NCBI GenBank assembly: GCA_030529825.1 | Contig: JAUMWD010000010.1 | Coordinates: forward strand, 1-60,345 | Direction: 5' to 3' | Length of the DNA stretch: 60,345 bases | Source: Bacillota bacterium | Lineage (GTDB): Bacteria; Bacillota; Clostridia; Oscillospirales; Oscillospiraceae | Shown: positions 1-8,423 of the stretch, in pieces | Numbering within the stretch: the first letter of the stretch is position 1 | Layout: each line of letters starts with the position of its first letter | The notes under the pieces: model-generated | Seen by the model: the letters and a program-made list of their open reading frames with translations, nothing else | What the model was told of the DNA's origin: nothing | Databases searched by the model: none | Made by a program: the position numbers and the translations under genes

Positions 1-71
1 AGCGGGCGATGGGAATCGAACCCACGTATCCAGCTTGGAAGGCTGGTGTTCTACCATTGAACTACGCCCGC
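1..71 (-). tRNA. tRNA-Gly (UCC)
   Basis: Read on the minus strand, this folds as a complete cloverleaf. The acceptor pair is GCGGGCG/CGCCCGC, the anticodon loop CTTCCAA gives anticodon TCC, and the T-loop is TTCGATT. Position 1 of the window is the discriminator base, so the 3' CCA, if encoded, lies outside the window. Confidence 0.95.
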
Positions 72-230
72 ATGGCCGTTCCCTATTCAGCCATAAGATA
101 ATACCAATAAAAATGCCGCTTGTCAATATTTTTTGAACATTTTTATTATTTTACATTCAGCCTTGTGGGAATACGCGCTGCTTGACACAAGATATGGAAG
201 TGCCGGCATATCCGGCATTAATAAATCAAA

Positions 231-259
231 GCCGCCGTCAATAAACTGTATTGACGGCG
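231..259. terminator. GC-rich hairpin, possible terminator
   Basis: A perfect inverted repeat (CGCCGTCAAT, 7-nt loop, ATTGACGGCG) sits in the 246-base gap between tRNA-Gly and the AbrB-type gene. Neither side has a strong T-run, so termination is only possible. A second small hairpin built on TGCCGG/CCGGCA lies at about 200-219. No gene is visible in 72-317. Confidence 0.4.
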
Positions 260-280
260 CTTGTGTTTAGTCAGGGCATA

Positions 281-312
281 AAAAATCGCAGCTTAATAAA
301 ACTGCGATTTTT
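281..312 (-). terminator. intrinsic terminator of the AbrB-type gene
   Basis: AAAAATCGCAG and CTGCGATTTTT form an 11-bp hairpin immediately after the minus-strand gene's stop codon. The A/T tails let it terminate in both directions. Confidence 0.8.
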
Positions 313-317
313 CAGCT

Positions 318-563
318 TCAAATTTTGTCCTTGAGATGCTTGATGCAATCAGGGCAAATGTTCTTTCCCTTATAGCTGACGATACCCTTTGTGCTGTTGC
401 AGAAGATGCAGGCGGGATGATATTTGTGGAGAATGATGTTATCACCCTCAACAAAGATTTCCAGAGCATCGCGCTCGGCAATATCAAGAGTACGGCGCAG
501 TTCAATGGGAAGGACGATGCGTCCAAGCTCGTCAACTTTTCTTACAATTCCGGTAGATTTCAT
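318..563 (-). CDS. AbrB/SpoVT-type transition-state regulator
   Basis: This is a short DNA-binding regulator of the AbrB swapped-hairpin class, which controls growth-phase and sporulation genes. The N-terminal half reads MKSTGIVRKVDELGRIVLP, the hallmark SpoVT-AbrB signature. The C-terminal half has CxxC...CxxC (CIFC and CPDC), likely a small zinc-binding tail as seen in many clostridial AbrB proteins. The start was placed at the ATG at 563 because GGAAG lies about 10 bases upstream. The GTG at 572 would leave only one base between that Shine-Dalgarno sequence and the start. The length, about 81 residues, is normal. The target genes cannot be told from sequence. Confidence 0.9.
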   Translation of the reverse strand: MKSTGIVRKVDELGRIVLPIELRRTLDIAERDALEIFVEGDNIILHKYHPACIFCNSTKGIVSYKGKNICPDCIKHLKDKI

Positions 564-723
564 ATAATTCACGCTTCCGTTTCATAGAATTTAGTACAAT
601 TTATTTCCAGATAATTATATCAAATGACAATTTTTTGTCAACACATTTAGACAATTATCCACAGTTTTTTGGGGGATTGTACAGAATTTTGCATGGGATA
701 ACATACAATTTGAGGTGATTTTT

Positions 724-1299
724 ATGATATTGAGTTTGATTTGGTTGGCGTTTGTGGTAATTGCCCTGATTTTTTCACTTTATACCGGTACGGAGGCAGC
801 GGTGGGCGCCGCTGCTCTTGAGGGCGCAGGAGCCGCGGTGGAGTTTCTCCTTGCCGTCGGGGGAATAATATGTCTGTGGTGCGCGGTGATGGAGCTGATG
901 CGCTGCTGCGGAATTGCGGATGTGTTGGCAAGGGCTCTGCGCCCCGCCCTGCGGAGGCTTTTCCCCGGGGCGTCGGAAGACCGAGAAATCATGCAGGCTC
1001 TGTCCGCCAATGTCAGTGCAAATCTCCTGGGCTTGGGAAACGCGGCAACGCCCATGGGAATTCAGGCAGCCAGAGGTATGGCGAGATTAGGCGAAAGCGG
1101 TATTGCCTCTGATGAGCTGTGCAGACTCGTGGTGCTGAACACGGCATCGATTCAGCTTCTGCCCACCACCATTGCGGCCATACGGGCTGCAGAGGGAGCC
1201 GATACACCCTTTGACATTCTCCCGGCGGTGTGGATAAGCTCTGCGGTGTCTGTCATAGTGGGGCTTGCGGCGGCGCGGCTTATGGAGAAGCGTAAGTGA
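724..1299 (+). CDS. spmA: spore maturation protein A
   Basis: SpmA is a membrane protein of the nucleoside-recognition (Gate) family needed for spore core dehydration in Bacillus and Clostridium. The protein has an N-terminal hydrophobic helix followed by the family stretch with NLLGLGNAATPMGIQA near residues 95-115. GAGGTG at 712-717 places the start at the ATG at 724; an upstream in-frame GTG at 715 overlaps that Shine-Dalgarno. The gene overlaps spmB by one base (TGATG), so the two are translationally coupled. Its presence implies an endospore-forming lineage. Confidence 0.93.
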   Translation: MILSLIWLAFVVIALIFSLYTGTEAAVGAAALEGAGAAVEFLLAVGGIICLWCAVMELMRCCGIADVLARALRPALRRLFPGASEDREIMQALSANVSANLLGLGNAATPMGIQAARGMARLGESGIASDELCRLVVLNTASIQLLPTTIAAIRAAEGADTPFDILPAVWISSAVSVIVGLAAARLMEKRK

Positions 1300-1820
1300 T
1301 GAGCACTATTCTTGCTCTGGCGGTGCCGCTGATTTTGGCTTTTGTGGGAATATGCGCGGCGGTGAAGGGGGTGGATGCCTTTCGCACCATGTCAAAGGGA
1401 GTGCTGGAGGGACTGAAAACAGTTAAGGATATGTTTCCTGCACTTCTTGTGCTGTTTCCCGCAATTTATATGTTGAGGGCATCGGGGGCGTTAGACGCTT
1501 TTACGGATTTCCTGCGGCCGTTTTTCGGCCTTTTGGGAATTCCCTCCGAGGTGGCACCTCTGGCCCTTCTGCGCCCCGTAAGCGGCGGTGCGGCAACGGC
1601 GGCTGCGGCGGACATTATTCATAGTGCCGGTGCGGATTCTCTGGTCGGGCGCACGGCGGCGGTCATGATGGGCTCAAGTGAAACAACGCTCTATGTTATT
1701 GCGGTGTATTTCGGCGCGGCGAAAATTAAGGACACCCGCCATGCCATACCTGCGGCACTCTGCGCCGATGCGGCGGTTTTTCTTGTCTCTGCATGGATAT
1801 GCAGGCTCCTTTACGGGTAA
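1299..1820 (+). CDS. spmB: spore maturation protein B
   Basis: SpmB is the membrane partner of SpmA and has the same Gate/nucleoside-recognition fold. Visible family features are the hydrophobic N-terminus, the segment KTVKDMFPALLVLFPAIYML, and RPVSGGAATAAAADI followed by MMGSSETTLYVIAVYFGA. The ATG at 1299 overlaps the spmA stop codon; a GTG one codon upstream is the alternative start. At about 173 residues it is full length for the family. Confidence 0.93.
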   Translation: MSTILALAVPLILAFVGICAAVKGVDAFRTMSKGVLEGLKTVKDMFPALLVLFPAIYMLRASGALDAFTDFLRPFFGLLGIPSEVAPLALLRPVSGGAATAAAADIIHSAGADSLVGRTAAVMMGSSETTLYVIAVYFGAAKIKDTRHAIPAALCADAAVFLVSAWICRLLYG

Positions 1821-1863
1821 CGGGAAAAAGCGCACCCGCATATCATGTGTCGGGTGAGTTTAA

Positions 1864-2610
1864 TTGAACTATGTACTTATAACCGCCGGCGGCATCGCCC
1901 TTTGCAGTCTTGCGGGTGCTGTCATAGGCTTTCTTTTTGAAGATATACCACCTGCGGTGGAGGACGCCGTTTCAGGCTGCGCGGCGGGCATAATGCTCTG
2001 CGCCGCGGTGCTGGGGCTTGTGGTGCCGTCCATGAATTTTTCCGGCTCCAACGCAGCTTGGATGCCTGCTTTGGGAATATTCTGCGGTGCGGTCTTTTTA
2101 AGTATTATTAACCGCGGGGGACCGAAGCTTGCAGGCAGGCTGGGTATGGAAAAGGGAGATGCGGACAGCCGCAGCCGCGCCCTTGCCTTTGTGGCGGCCA
2201 TAGCCATTCACCATTTCCCCGAGGGTATCGCCGCGGGTGTGAGCTTCGGCACGGGGGACATCTCCGACGCGGTGACGGTGGTCAGCGGCATTGCCTTTCA
2301 GAACATCCCCGAGAGCATGATAATAATTCCTCCGCTGCTGAAAAACGGCACAGGGAAAAAGCGAGCTGCTGCGGTGGCGGTTTTCTCCGGCGCGGTGGAG
2401 GTGCTGGGTGTGTTTTTCGGTTACTTTGCCATCACTCTTTCCACGGCGATTCTGCCCTTTGCCCTTGCCTTTGCGGCAGGCACCATGCTCTTTGTCATTG
2501 TTGACGATATGGTGCCGCAGACCCATCTGCGAAGCAGCGGAAGACTTTCCACCTATATGCTTTTGCTGGGCTTTTGCCTCATGCTTGCGATAACATTCTT
2601 TTTTGAATAA
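1864..2610 (+). CDS. ZIP family divalent metal transporter
   Basis: This is a predicted cytoplasmic-membrane importer of zinc, iron or manganese of the ZIP/GufA-ZupT class. About eight hydrophobic segments are visible. The two metal-binding helices are clear: HHFPEGIAAGVSFG (TM4) and FQNIPESMIIIPPLL (TM5). The start is a TTG at 1864 with GGGTGAG five bases upstream; no better in-frame ATG fits. It follows spmB by 43 bases in the same direction and probably shares its transcript. A bidirectional terminator follows. The exact metal cannot be assigned. Confidence 0.9.
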   Translation: MNYVLITAGGIALCSLAGAVIGFLFEDIPPAVEDAVSGCAAGIMLCAAVLGLVVPSMNFSGSNAAWMPALGIFCGAVFLSIINRGGPKLAGRLGMEKGDADSRSRALAFVAAIAIHHFPEGIAAGVSFGTGDISDAVTVVSGIAFQNIPESMIIIPPLLKNGTGKKRAAAVAVFSGAVEVLGVFFGYFAITLSTAILPFALAFAAGTMLFVIVDDMVPQTHLRSSGRLSTYMLLLGFCLMLAITFFFE

Positions 2611-2616
2611 TGAAAA

Positions 2617-2642
2617 AATGCCCATCCGGTAGGATGGGCATT
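2617..2642. terminator. bidirectional intrinsic terminator between convergent genes
   Basis: AATGCCCATCC and GGATGGGCATT pair perfectly around a 4-nt loop, with A-rich and T-rich flanks. It separates the ZIP gene from the convergent NhaC-type gene. Confidence 0.85.
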
Positions 2643-2660
2643 GATTTTGAGTATAAGGGA

Positions 2661-4166
2661 TTATGCCTGTGCCTTCTTGCCTACGCTGCTGCGGAGGATG
2701 AAGAGGACAAGGATTACCATTGCAATACCGATTGCAAGGCAGACCCATGCGTTCTGCAGGAAGCCTGCGATGACATAGCTTACGAAGGAGATTGCCGCAA
2801 CGGTGAGTGCGTAGGGCAGCTGGGTGGAAACGTGCTGGATGTGGTCGCAGTTTGCACCGGCGGATGCCATGATGGTGGTGTCGGAGATGGGGCTGATGTG
2901 GTCGCCGCATACCGCGCCTGCCAGGCAGGCGGAGATGCCGATCATGAGCAGTGCGCTGTCTGCGGGGAAGATGGGGAGAACGATGGGAATGAGAATTCCG
3001 AAGGTGCCCCAGCTGGTGCCGGTTGCAAAGGCAAGACCGCAGGCAACAAGGAAGATGATTGCGGGAAGCATGGAGTACAGGCTTTCTGCTGCGCCCTTCA
3101 TAAGACCTTCCACATAGACGGATGCGCCCAGAGCGCCGGTCATGTTCTTCAGAGTGAGTGCGAAGGTGAGGATGAGCAGTGCGGGAACCATGGCGTTGAA
3201 GCCCTTTACGATGCAGGCGGTTGCTTCCTTGAAGGTGACAACGCGGCGGCAGATGAGGTAGATGAAGGTGAGAATCAGAGCGATGATGGAGCCCCAGGGC
3301 AGACCCACGGAGGCGTCGGTGTCAGCGAAGGAGTCGATGATGCTTGCGCCGTTCCAGAAGCCGCCGACATACATCATGCCGATGATGCAGCAGACAATGA
3401 GAAGTGCAATGGGAATGAGCATATCCCAAAGGCTTGCGCGCTCTACAACTGCCTCATCCTCGTTGCCGAGGGAGCTGTTGTTGCCGCGGAGAGCCTCAAG
3501 CTCTGCCTTTGCCATGGGGCCGTAGTCAAAGCCCATGACGGAAATTGCTATAACGAATACGATGGTGAGCAGGGAGTAGAAGTTGTAGGGGATTGCGCGG
3601 ATGAAAAGCTGAAGACCGGAAATGCCGGTGTCCAGGTCGGCCGCGGTGGCGGAAACCGCTGCAGCCCAGGAGGATACGGGAGCAATCATGCAGATGGGAG
3701 CCGCGGTAGCATCGATGATGTAAGCCAGCTTGGGGCGGGAAATCTTCTGAAGGTCGGTTACGGGACGCATAACGGAGCCCACGGTGAGGCAGTTGAAATA
3801 GTCGTCAACGAAAATCAGAATGCCCAGCAGGAAGGTGGCAAGCAGTGCGCCTACCTTGGTGTGAACATGCTTTGCGGCCCACTTGCCGAAGGAGGCGGAG
3901 CCGCCGGCGGCATTGATAAGAGCGACCATGATGCCGAGGATGACCAGGAACATGAAGATACCTGCGTTCCAGCCGTCGGCGATTGCGCCCACGAAGCCGT
4001 CGTTGATCATGGTGTCAAGTGCGCCAACGGGATTCATGCCGGCAACGAAGAGTGCGCCCACAAGGATGCCGATGAACAGAGAACTGTAAGTCTCCTTGGT
4101 AATGAGGGCCAGAATAATTGCCACAAGGGGAGGTACGAGCGCCCAGAAGGTGTTTACGAATTCCAT
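2661..4166 (-). CDS. NhaC-family antiporter, predicted lysine transporter
   Basis: This is a 501-residue multi-pass membrane protein of the NhaC/arginine-ornithine-antiporter superfamily. About 11-12 hydrophobic segments are visible, plus conserved stretches such as FLVILGIMVALINAAGGS, LLGILIFVDDYFNCLTVGSVM and SWGTFGILIPIVLPI. The start ATG at 4166 is preceded by AGGAGG. Upstream lies a lysine riboswitch with a terminator, so expression should fall when lysine is abundant. L-box control of NhaC-type carriers is known, and such carriers are predicted lysine importers. I therefore infer lysine rather than Na+/H+ transport as the main role. Transport itself is not shown by the sequence. Confidence 0.88.
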   Translation of the reverse strand: MEFVNTFWALVPPLVAIILALITKETYSSLFIGILVGALFVAGMNPVGALDTMINDGFVGAIADGWNAGIFMFLVILGIMVALINAAGGSASFGKWAAKHVHTKVGALLATFLLGILIFVDDYFNCLTVGSVMRPVTDLQKISRPKLAYIIDATAAPICMIAPVSSWAAAVSATAADLDTGISGLQLFIRAIPYNFYSLLTIVFVIAISVMGFDYGPMAKAELEALRGNNSSLGNEDEAVVERASLWDMLIPIALLIVCCIIGMMYVGGFWNGASIIDSFADTDASVGLPWGSIIALILTFIYLICRRVVTFKEATACIVKGFNAMVPALLILTFALTLKNMTGALGASVYVEGLMKGAAESLYSMLPAIIFLVACGLAFATGTSWGTFGILIPIVLPIFPADSALLMIGISACLAGAVCGDHISPISDTTIMASAGANCDHIQHVSTQLPYALTVAAISFVSYVIAGFLQNAWVCLAIGIAMVILVLFILRSSVGKKAQA

Positions 4167-4180
4167 TATGAATTCCTCCT

Positions 4181-4218
4181 AAAAATAAAAAATCATGAAC
4201 AGAGCACACTGTTCATGA
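4181..4218 (-). terminator. riboswitch expression-platform terminator
   Basis: On the minus strand TCATGAACAG and CTGTTCATGA form a 10-bp stem followed by TTTTTTATTTTT. It lies between the lysine aptamer and the Shine-Dalgarno of the NhaC-type gene, as expected for a transcriptional off-switch. Confidence 0.85.
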
Positions 4219-4244
4219 CACGGAAATCATAAATGAATATGTTA

Positions 4245-4410
4245 TCGGTCTGACAGCTCTCCGCTTTCGCGACAGTCCGACAGATATTATCTGTCGACCC
4301 AGGCATCAGACACTCGGGAAAACATCTGATCCTTCGGCGGCGACCCCTTTCGTTTAACGCTTCCCGGCGTTTAACAAAACTACTCTTGGCAACCGCGCCT
4401 CTATCATGCC
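4245..4410 (-). ncRNA. lysine riboswitch (L-box) aptamer
   Basis: On the minus strand the conserved L-box core elements occur in order: GAGGCGCGGTTGCCAAGAGT, GGGAAGCGTTAAACG, AAAGGGGTCGCCG, CCTGGGTC, GACTGTCG and GGAGAGCTGTCA. The closing P1 stem is TGATAG/CTGTCA. The five-helix junction is intact. This class binds lysine and controls lysine synthesis or uptake genes. Confidence 0.93.
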
Positions 4411-4426
4411 TTGTTCAATTGCTTTC

Positions 4427-4454
4427 ATTATATGGCTAAATGCTGATTTGTCAA
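4427..4454 (-). promoter_or_regulatory. sigma-A-type promoter for the lysine riboswitch transcript
   Basis: On the minus strand TTGACA is separated by 16 bases from TATAAT. It lies just upstream of the 5' end of the aptamer. Confidence 0.8.
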
Positions 4455-4500
4455 GGGTTTTTGAATAATTTTTTCTTTAACGATGTAAAGCAACAAGTAC

Positions 4501-4529
4501 TTGCTGATTTTTATGACGCATGATACAAT
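4501..4529 (+). promoter_or_regulatory. promoter of proC
   Basis: TTGCTG, 17 bases, then TACAAT. This predicts a start of transcription about 25 bases before the proC start codon. Confidence 0.6.
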
Positions 4530-4560
4530 ATATAGAAAATCAACTGCGGAGGAAATCCCT

Positions 4561-5355
4561 ATGAATTACGGCTTTATCGGTCTGGGCAACATGGCAGGCG
4601 CCATAATCGCAGGCATGGCGGCAAGCGGAAAATTTGAAAGCGACACCGTTTTCGGCTATAACCGAAGCGAGGGAAAGACACTTGCCCTGAAGGAAAGCTG
4701 CGGCCTTGTGCCCTGCAAAAGCGCGGCGGAAGTTGTGGAAAAGTCCGATGTGATAATTCTTGCGGTGAAGCCTCAGGTAATGCCGAAGCTGCTTGATGAG
4801 GTGGGAAGCCTCATTTCAGAGGATAAAACCGTTATTACCATTGCTGCGGGAAAAAGCACCCCGTGGTATGAGGAGCGTCTTAAGGAGGGTGTAACCATAG
4901 TGCGTGTTATGCCCAATATTAACGCAAAGGTTAAAATGTCCGTCAGCGCCATCTGCGGCGGCAAAAACGCCGCGGAAGAAAGTATAAAAATTGCCGACGA
5001 TGTTTTTTCAACCGTCGGCAGGGTATATCATATTGATGAGGAAATGTTCCCGGCTTTCTCCGCTTTAGGCGGAGCCTCGGGAGCCTTTGTGCTGCTCTAT
5101 ATTGACGCCCTTGCAGAGGCAGGTGTCCGCGCAGGCTTCCCCCGCCCCATGGCGGAGGAGATTGCCGGCGCAACGGTTGTGGGCAGCGGCTTGCTGAATA
5201 TGGAGTCCCGGGAGCATCCCATTGCTCTTATGAACAAAGTCTGCTCACCGGGAGGAACCACCGTTGAGGGTGTCATAAAGCTGAAGGAGCTGGGCTTTGA
5301 AACCGCCGTTCAGCAGGGACTGCAGGCAATCATCGACAAAGATAAAAGGCTTTAA
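4561..5355 (+). CDS. proC: pyrroline-5-carboxylate reductase
   Basis: ProC catalyses the last step of proline synthesis, the NAD(P)H-dependent reduction of pyrroline-5-carboxylate in the cytoplasm. The N-terminus MNYGFIGLGNMAGAIIAGM is the Rossmann dinucleotide-binding motif. The C-terminal domain carries the family signature near SPGGTTVEGVIKLKE, preceded by the ALGGASGAFVLLYIDALAEAGV helix region. GCGGAGG fixes the ATG at 4561; an in-frame upstream extension lacks a ribosome site. The 264-residue length is typical. Its stop codon abuts the stop of the convergent nth gene with no spacer. Confidence 0.95.
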   Translation: MNYGFIGLGNMAGAIIAGMAASGKFESDTVFGYNRSEGKTLALKESCGLVPCKSAAEVVEKSDVIILAVKPQVMPKLLDEVGSLISEDKTVITIAAGKSTPWYEERLKEGVTIVRVMPNINAKVKMSVSAICGGKNAAEESIKIADDVFSTVGRVYHIDEEMFPAFSALGGASGAFVLLYIDALAEAGVRAGFPRPMAEEIAGATVVGSGLLNMESREHPIALMNKVCSPGGTTVEGVIKLKELGFETAVQQGLQAIIDKDKRL

Positions 5356-5988
5356 TCATTCACAGAACTGACACATGCCCTTCAGACAGCAGCTTTCGCA
5401 GTCGGGCCTGCGGGCATCGCAGACCGCTCTGCCGTGAAGCACAATGCGGTGGCAGAAATCCGAGCTCTTTTCGGGGGGAAGGATTTTCCGAAGCTCACGC
5501 TCGATTTTTTCGGGCTCCTTGAGGTTGTCCACAAGACCGAGGCGGTTTGAAATGCGTATGCAGTGGGTATCCACCACTGTGGAGCCGGGGACCTTGTAAA
5601 CATCACCGAGGATGAGATTTGCGGTCTTTCTTCCAACGCCGGGAAGCTTCAAAAGCTCCTCCATGGTGTCGGGAACGCGGCCGTTGTAGTTTTCAAGAAG
5701 CATCCTTGCGCTGGCCACGATGTCCCTTGCCTTGGCGCGGTAAAAGCCGCAGGAGTGGACATACCTTTCCACCTCCTCCACCTCTGCCTCCGCAAAGGCC
5801 TCAAGGGTGGGAAAACGCTCAAAAAGCGCGGGAGTAATCATGTTGACTCTGGCATCTGTGCATTGTGCCGCAAGGCGCACGGAGAATAAAAGCTCATAGT
5901 CTTTTTTATAATCAAGCGAGCATTCTGCGTCGGGGTATTCCTCCTCCAGCAGACGCACAATTTCAAGTACCTGTTCCTGGGTTCTCAT
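5356..5988 (-). CDS. nth: endonuclease III
   Basis: This is a base-excision-repair DNA glycosylase/AP lyase for oxidised pyrimidines. The helix-hairpin-helix LPGVGRKTANLILG carries the catalytic lysine, and VDTHCIRISNRLGL carries the catalytic aspartate. The C-terminus has the Fe-S cluster spacing C-x6-C-x2-C-x5-C. AGGTGA precedes the ATG at 5988. At 210 residues it is the usual size. It is convergent with proC and divergent from the next gene. Confidence 0.95.
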   Translation of the reverse strand: MRTQEQVLEIVRLLEEEYPDAECSLDYKKDYELLFSVRLAAQCTDARVNMITPALFERFPTLEAFAEAEVEEVERYVHSCGFYRAKARDIVASARMLLENYNGRVPDTMEELLKLPGVGRKTANLILGDVYKVPGSTVVDTHCIRISNRLGLVDNLKEPEKIERELRKILPPEKSSDFCHRIVLHGRAVCDARRPDCESCCLKGMCQFCE

Positions 5989-6055
5989 AAGTCTTCACCT
6001 CGCATTGAGGATAGCACAAACCGAAAGAATACGCAAGCAAGTCGGAGGTGAGAGC

Positions 6056-6931
6056 ATGGCCCTGTCTCTTTCGGACTTCCCTTTGATATACGAAATACGC
6101 GATGAGTATTTTTCCCTGCGCAAGAACGGTTTAGATCGCGAAAAAACCGTTAAACAGCTGACAGATTACTATTGTGATGAAGTCAATGATTTTGACGACC
6201 GCAACAGCTTTTGGATAGGGATTTGCCTTGCTCAGAGCTTCTGGAAAGAACTCACGGAGGATGCTGCGGAAAATGTCCACAGTGCGGTTGAATATCTGAA
6301 GGACATCGGACTGAAGCAAAGCGATGTTAAAAATATCCGGAATAGGATCGAAAAACCGGAAAACTTCGGAGAGCCGAAAAACAGAAAGGACAAGCAGCCT
6401 GTACCTTTGGGCGGCTGGCAGCTAAATGACGTTTATCTTTACCATTTGAAAAGCGAAGACGCGGAATATGACGGGAGGGCGATACTTATGCACGTCACGG
6501 GCTTCTGTACATTAAAACGCGTCATCTGCCCCATGGTTTGCTGTTATATGTGGAATGGCAGTGATTTCCCGAAAAACGCAAAGGAGGTCATTTCGGGCGG
6601 AGCGGTATTTACTCCCGCATACTACAGTGTTTGCGGCGGCGAATTCAGATGCTTTACCCGTGTTATTGACCTGAAAAAGAGCGAATTCAAAGCCGTGCAG
6701 GAGAAGTTTTTCCACATGGGAAACTTTGCGGATATTCCCATTCTCGAATCTGACAATTTTAAAAATGCCGTCGGCAATTTTTTGGGAGCCGACATGGATG
6801 ACCGCATAATCTGTGACATAAAAAATGAGGGGATTTATCATGTTCCCGAGGACTATATCAGCGGAAGCGGCGTCCGATATACTAAAGAAATGTTTCTGAA
6901 TATGCTCGAACGAAGAAAAAGGGCAGATTGA
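6056..6931 (+). CDS. hypothetical protein, about 291 residues
   Basis: I do not recognise a named family. The start ATG at 6056 follows GGAGGTGAG; an in-frame upstream ATG at 6005 would overlap the divergent promoter region and lacks a ribosome site. The protein looks soluble: no signal peptide or membrane helix is visible. The N-terminal third is charged and helical. The middle (GGWQLNDVYLYHL...GRAILMHVTGF) looks beta-rich, loosely like barrel-shaped immunity proteins, but this is weak. It sits 13 bases upstream of rarA and is probably co-transcribed with it. Confidence 0.75.
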   Translation: MALSLSDFPLIYEIRDEYFSLRKNGLDREKTVKQLTDYYCDEVNDFDDRNSFWIGICLAQSFWKELTEDAAENVHSAVEYLKDIGLKQSDVKNIRNRIEKPENFGEPKNRKDKQPVPLGGWQLNDVYLYHLKSEDAEYDGRAILMHVTGFCTLKRVICPMVCCYMWNGSDFPKNAKEVISGGAVFTPAYYSVCGGEFRCFTRVIDLKKSEFKAVQEKFFHMGNFADIPILESDNFKNAVGNFLGADMDDRIICDIKNEGIYHVPEDYISGSGVRYTKEMFLNMLERRKRAD

Positions 6932-6944
6932 GGAGAACAATAAT

Positions 6945-8207
6945 ATGTACGATAAACCACTTGCCGACGAAATAAGACCGGCGTCACTTGACGATGTGGT
7001 GGGCCAGAAGCACATTCTCGGTGAAAAGGGAATGCTGCGCCGCATTGTGGAAAGCGGGCAGATTCCCAATATGATTTTCTACGGGCCCTCCGGCACGGGC
7101 AAAACCACCGTGGCCAGAATTATTGCGGAAAAAACAAACCGTACTCTGCGAAAGCTCAATGCCACAACAGCGGGCATCGGGGACATAAAGACCATCATCG
7201 CGGAGCTTGACACCATGCTTACCCCCGGCGGCGTTCTTCTGTATCTTGACGAGATTCAGTACTTCAATAAAAAGCAGCAGCAGTCGCTTCTGGAGTTCAT
7301 TGAAGACGGCAGAATAACCCTTATTGCATCCACCACGGAGAACCCCTATTTCTGCGTTTTCAACGCAATCCTGAGCCGCTCCACGGTTTTTGAGTTCAAG
7401 CATATCCCCGCCTCCGAGGCGGAAAAGGCAGCGGAACGGGCTGTGCATATCATGGAAGAGCGCATGGGCGTTGAAGCCCATCTCGAGGACGGTGTGCTGC
7501 GCCGTATAGGCTCCGCCTGCGGCGGCGATGTACGCAAGGCCGTAAATGCCGTTGAGTTGCTTTTCCTCACGGGCAAAGCGGAAAACGGCGTGCTGAATAT
7601 TACGCTGGAGGACACCCTTGCAATTTCCCAGCGCAGCGCCATGCGCTATGACCGCGATGGCGACGAGCATTTCGATGCCCTCTCCGCCCTGATGAAATCT
7701 CTTCGAGGCTCCGACCCCGATGCAGCCCTGCACTATCTGGGAAGACTTCTGGAGGTGGGCGACCTCATCGGCGCCTGCCGCAGACTTCTCTGCTCCGCCA
7801 GCGAGGACATCGGTCTTGCCTATCCTCAGGCGGTGCCCATTGTGAAGGCCTGCGTGGATTCTGCATTGCAGCTCGGTCTCCCCGAGGCAAGGCTTCCCCT
7901 TGCGGAGGCGGCAATCTTCCTTGCAACTGCACCGAAATCCAACACCGCCTGCATGGGCATCGATGCGGCCCTTGCGGATATACGGGCAGGTAAAACCGGA
8001 CCTGTTCCCAGAGAGCTTCAGAATGTCCATGCCGACGGCGCGGGCTTTGAGCGTGAGCAGGGTTACAAATATCCCCACAATTACAGCGGCCATTGGGTAA
8101 AGCAGCAGTATCTTCCCGATGTGCTGAAAAATGCCCGCTACTACGAGTACGGCGACAACAAAATCGAGCAGGCGGCAAAAAGCTATTGGGAGGCAGTGAA
8201 AAAGTAA
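6945..8207 (+). CDS. rarA: replication-associated recombination protein A (RarA/MgsA-type AAA ATPase)
   Basis: RarA is a homotetrameric AAA+ ATPase that acts at stalled replication forks and interacts with SSB. The N-terminus has RPASLDDVVGQKHILG. Walker A is GPSGTGKTT near residue 48 and Walker B is LLYLDEIQYF. The C-terminal MgsA domain is recognisable by SEDIGLAYPQAV and HNYSGHWVKQQYLPD. At 420 residues it is full length. GAGGAG precedes the ATG. The stop codon overlaps the start of the DUF951 gene. Confidence 0.95.
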   Translation: MYDKPLADEIRPASLDDVVGQKHILGEKGMLRRIVESGQIPNMIFYGPSGTGKTTVARIIAEKTNRTLRKLNATTAGIGDIKTIIAELDTMLTPGGVLLYLDEIQYFNKKQQQSLLEFIEDGRITLIASTTENPYFCVFNAILSRSTVFEFKHIPASEAEKAAERAVHIMEERMGVEAHLEDGVLRRIGSACGGDVRKAVNAVELLFLTGKAENGVLNITLEDTLAISQRSAMRYDRDGDEHFDALSALMKSLRGSDPDAALHYLGRLLEVGDLIGACRRLLCSASEDIGLAYPQAVPIVKACVDSALQLGLPEARLPLAEAAIFLATAPKSNTACMGIDAALADIRAGKTGPVPRELQNVHADGAGFEREQGYKYPHNYSGHWVKQQYLPDVLKNARYYEYGDNKIEQAAKSYWEAVKK

Positions 8208-8386
8208 TGGACATTCAGGTTGGCGATATTCTGACCATGAAAAAAGCACATCCCTGCGGCGAAAAACGCTGGGAGGTGCTTCGCATAGGAGCCGACTTCA
8301 AGCTCCGCTGCCTGGGCTGCGGCCATGAGGTCATGGGCCCAAGAAGCAGGTTTGAGAAGAATGTAAAGGATATTGAGAGAAAATAA
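8207..8386 (+). CDS. DUF951 family small protein
   Basis: This is a 59-residue protein whose ATG overlaps the rarA stop (TAATG), so it is translationally coupled. The sequence MDIQVGDILTMKKAHPCG, then WEVLRIGADFKLRCLGCGH and RSRFEKNVKDI is the classic DUF951 pattern of Firmicutes, a compact SH3-like barrel. Its molecular role is not established; it is commonly a housekeeping neighbour. A terminator follows directly. Confidence 0.92.
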   Translation: MDIQVGDILTMKKAHPCGEKRWEVLRIGADFKLRCLGCGHEVMGPRSRFEKNVKDIERK

Positions 8387-8416
8387 AGGCCATTGGATTT
8401 AATCCAATGGCCTTTT
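8386..8416. terminator. bidirectional terminator after rarA-DUF951
   Basis: AAGGCCATTGGATT pairs with AATCCAATGGCCTT around a minimal loop, followed by a T-run. It also serves the convergent surface-protein gene. Confidence 0.9.
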
Positions 8417-8423
8417 TGCTTTG

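Noticed and set aside
2610-4232. A 540-codon plus-strand open frame opposite the NhaC-type gene
   Set aside because: It is the mirror of a conserved membrane-protein gene; its composition (very high C, D, E, G, H) is not protein-like and it lacks a ribosome site.
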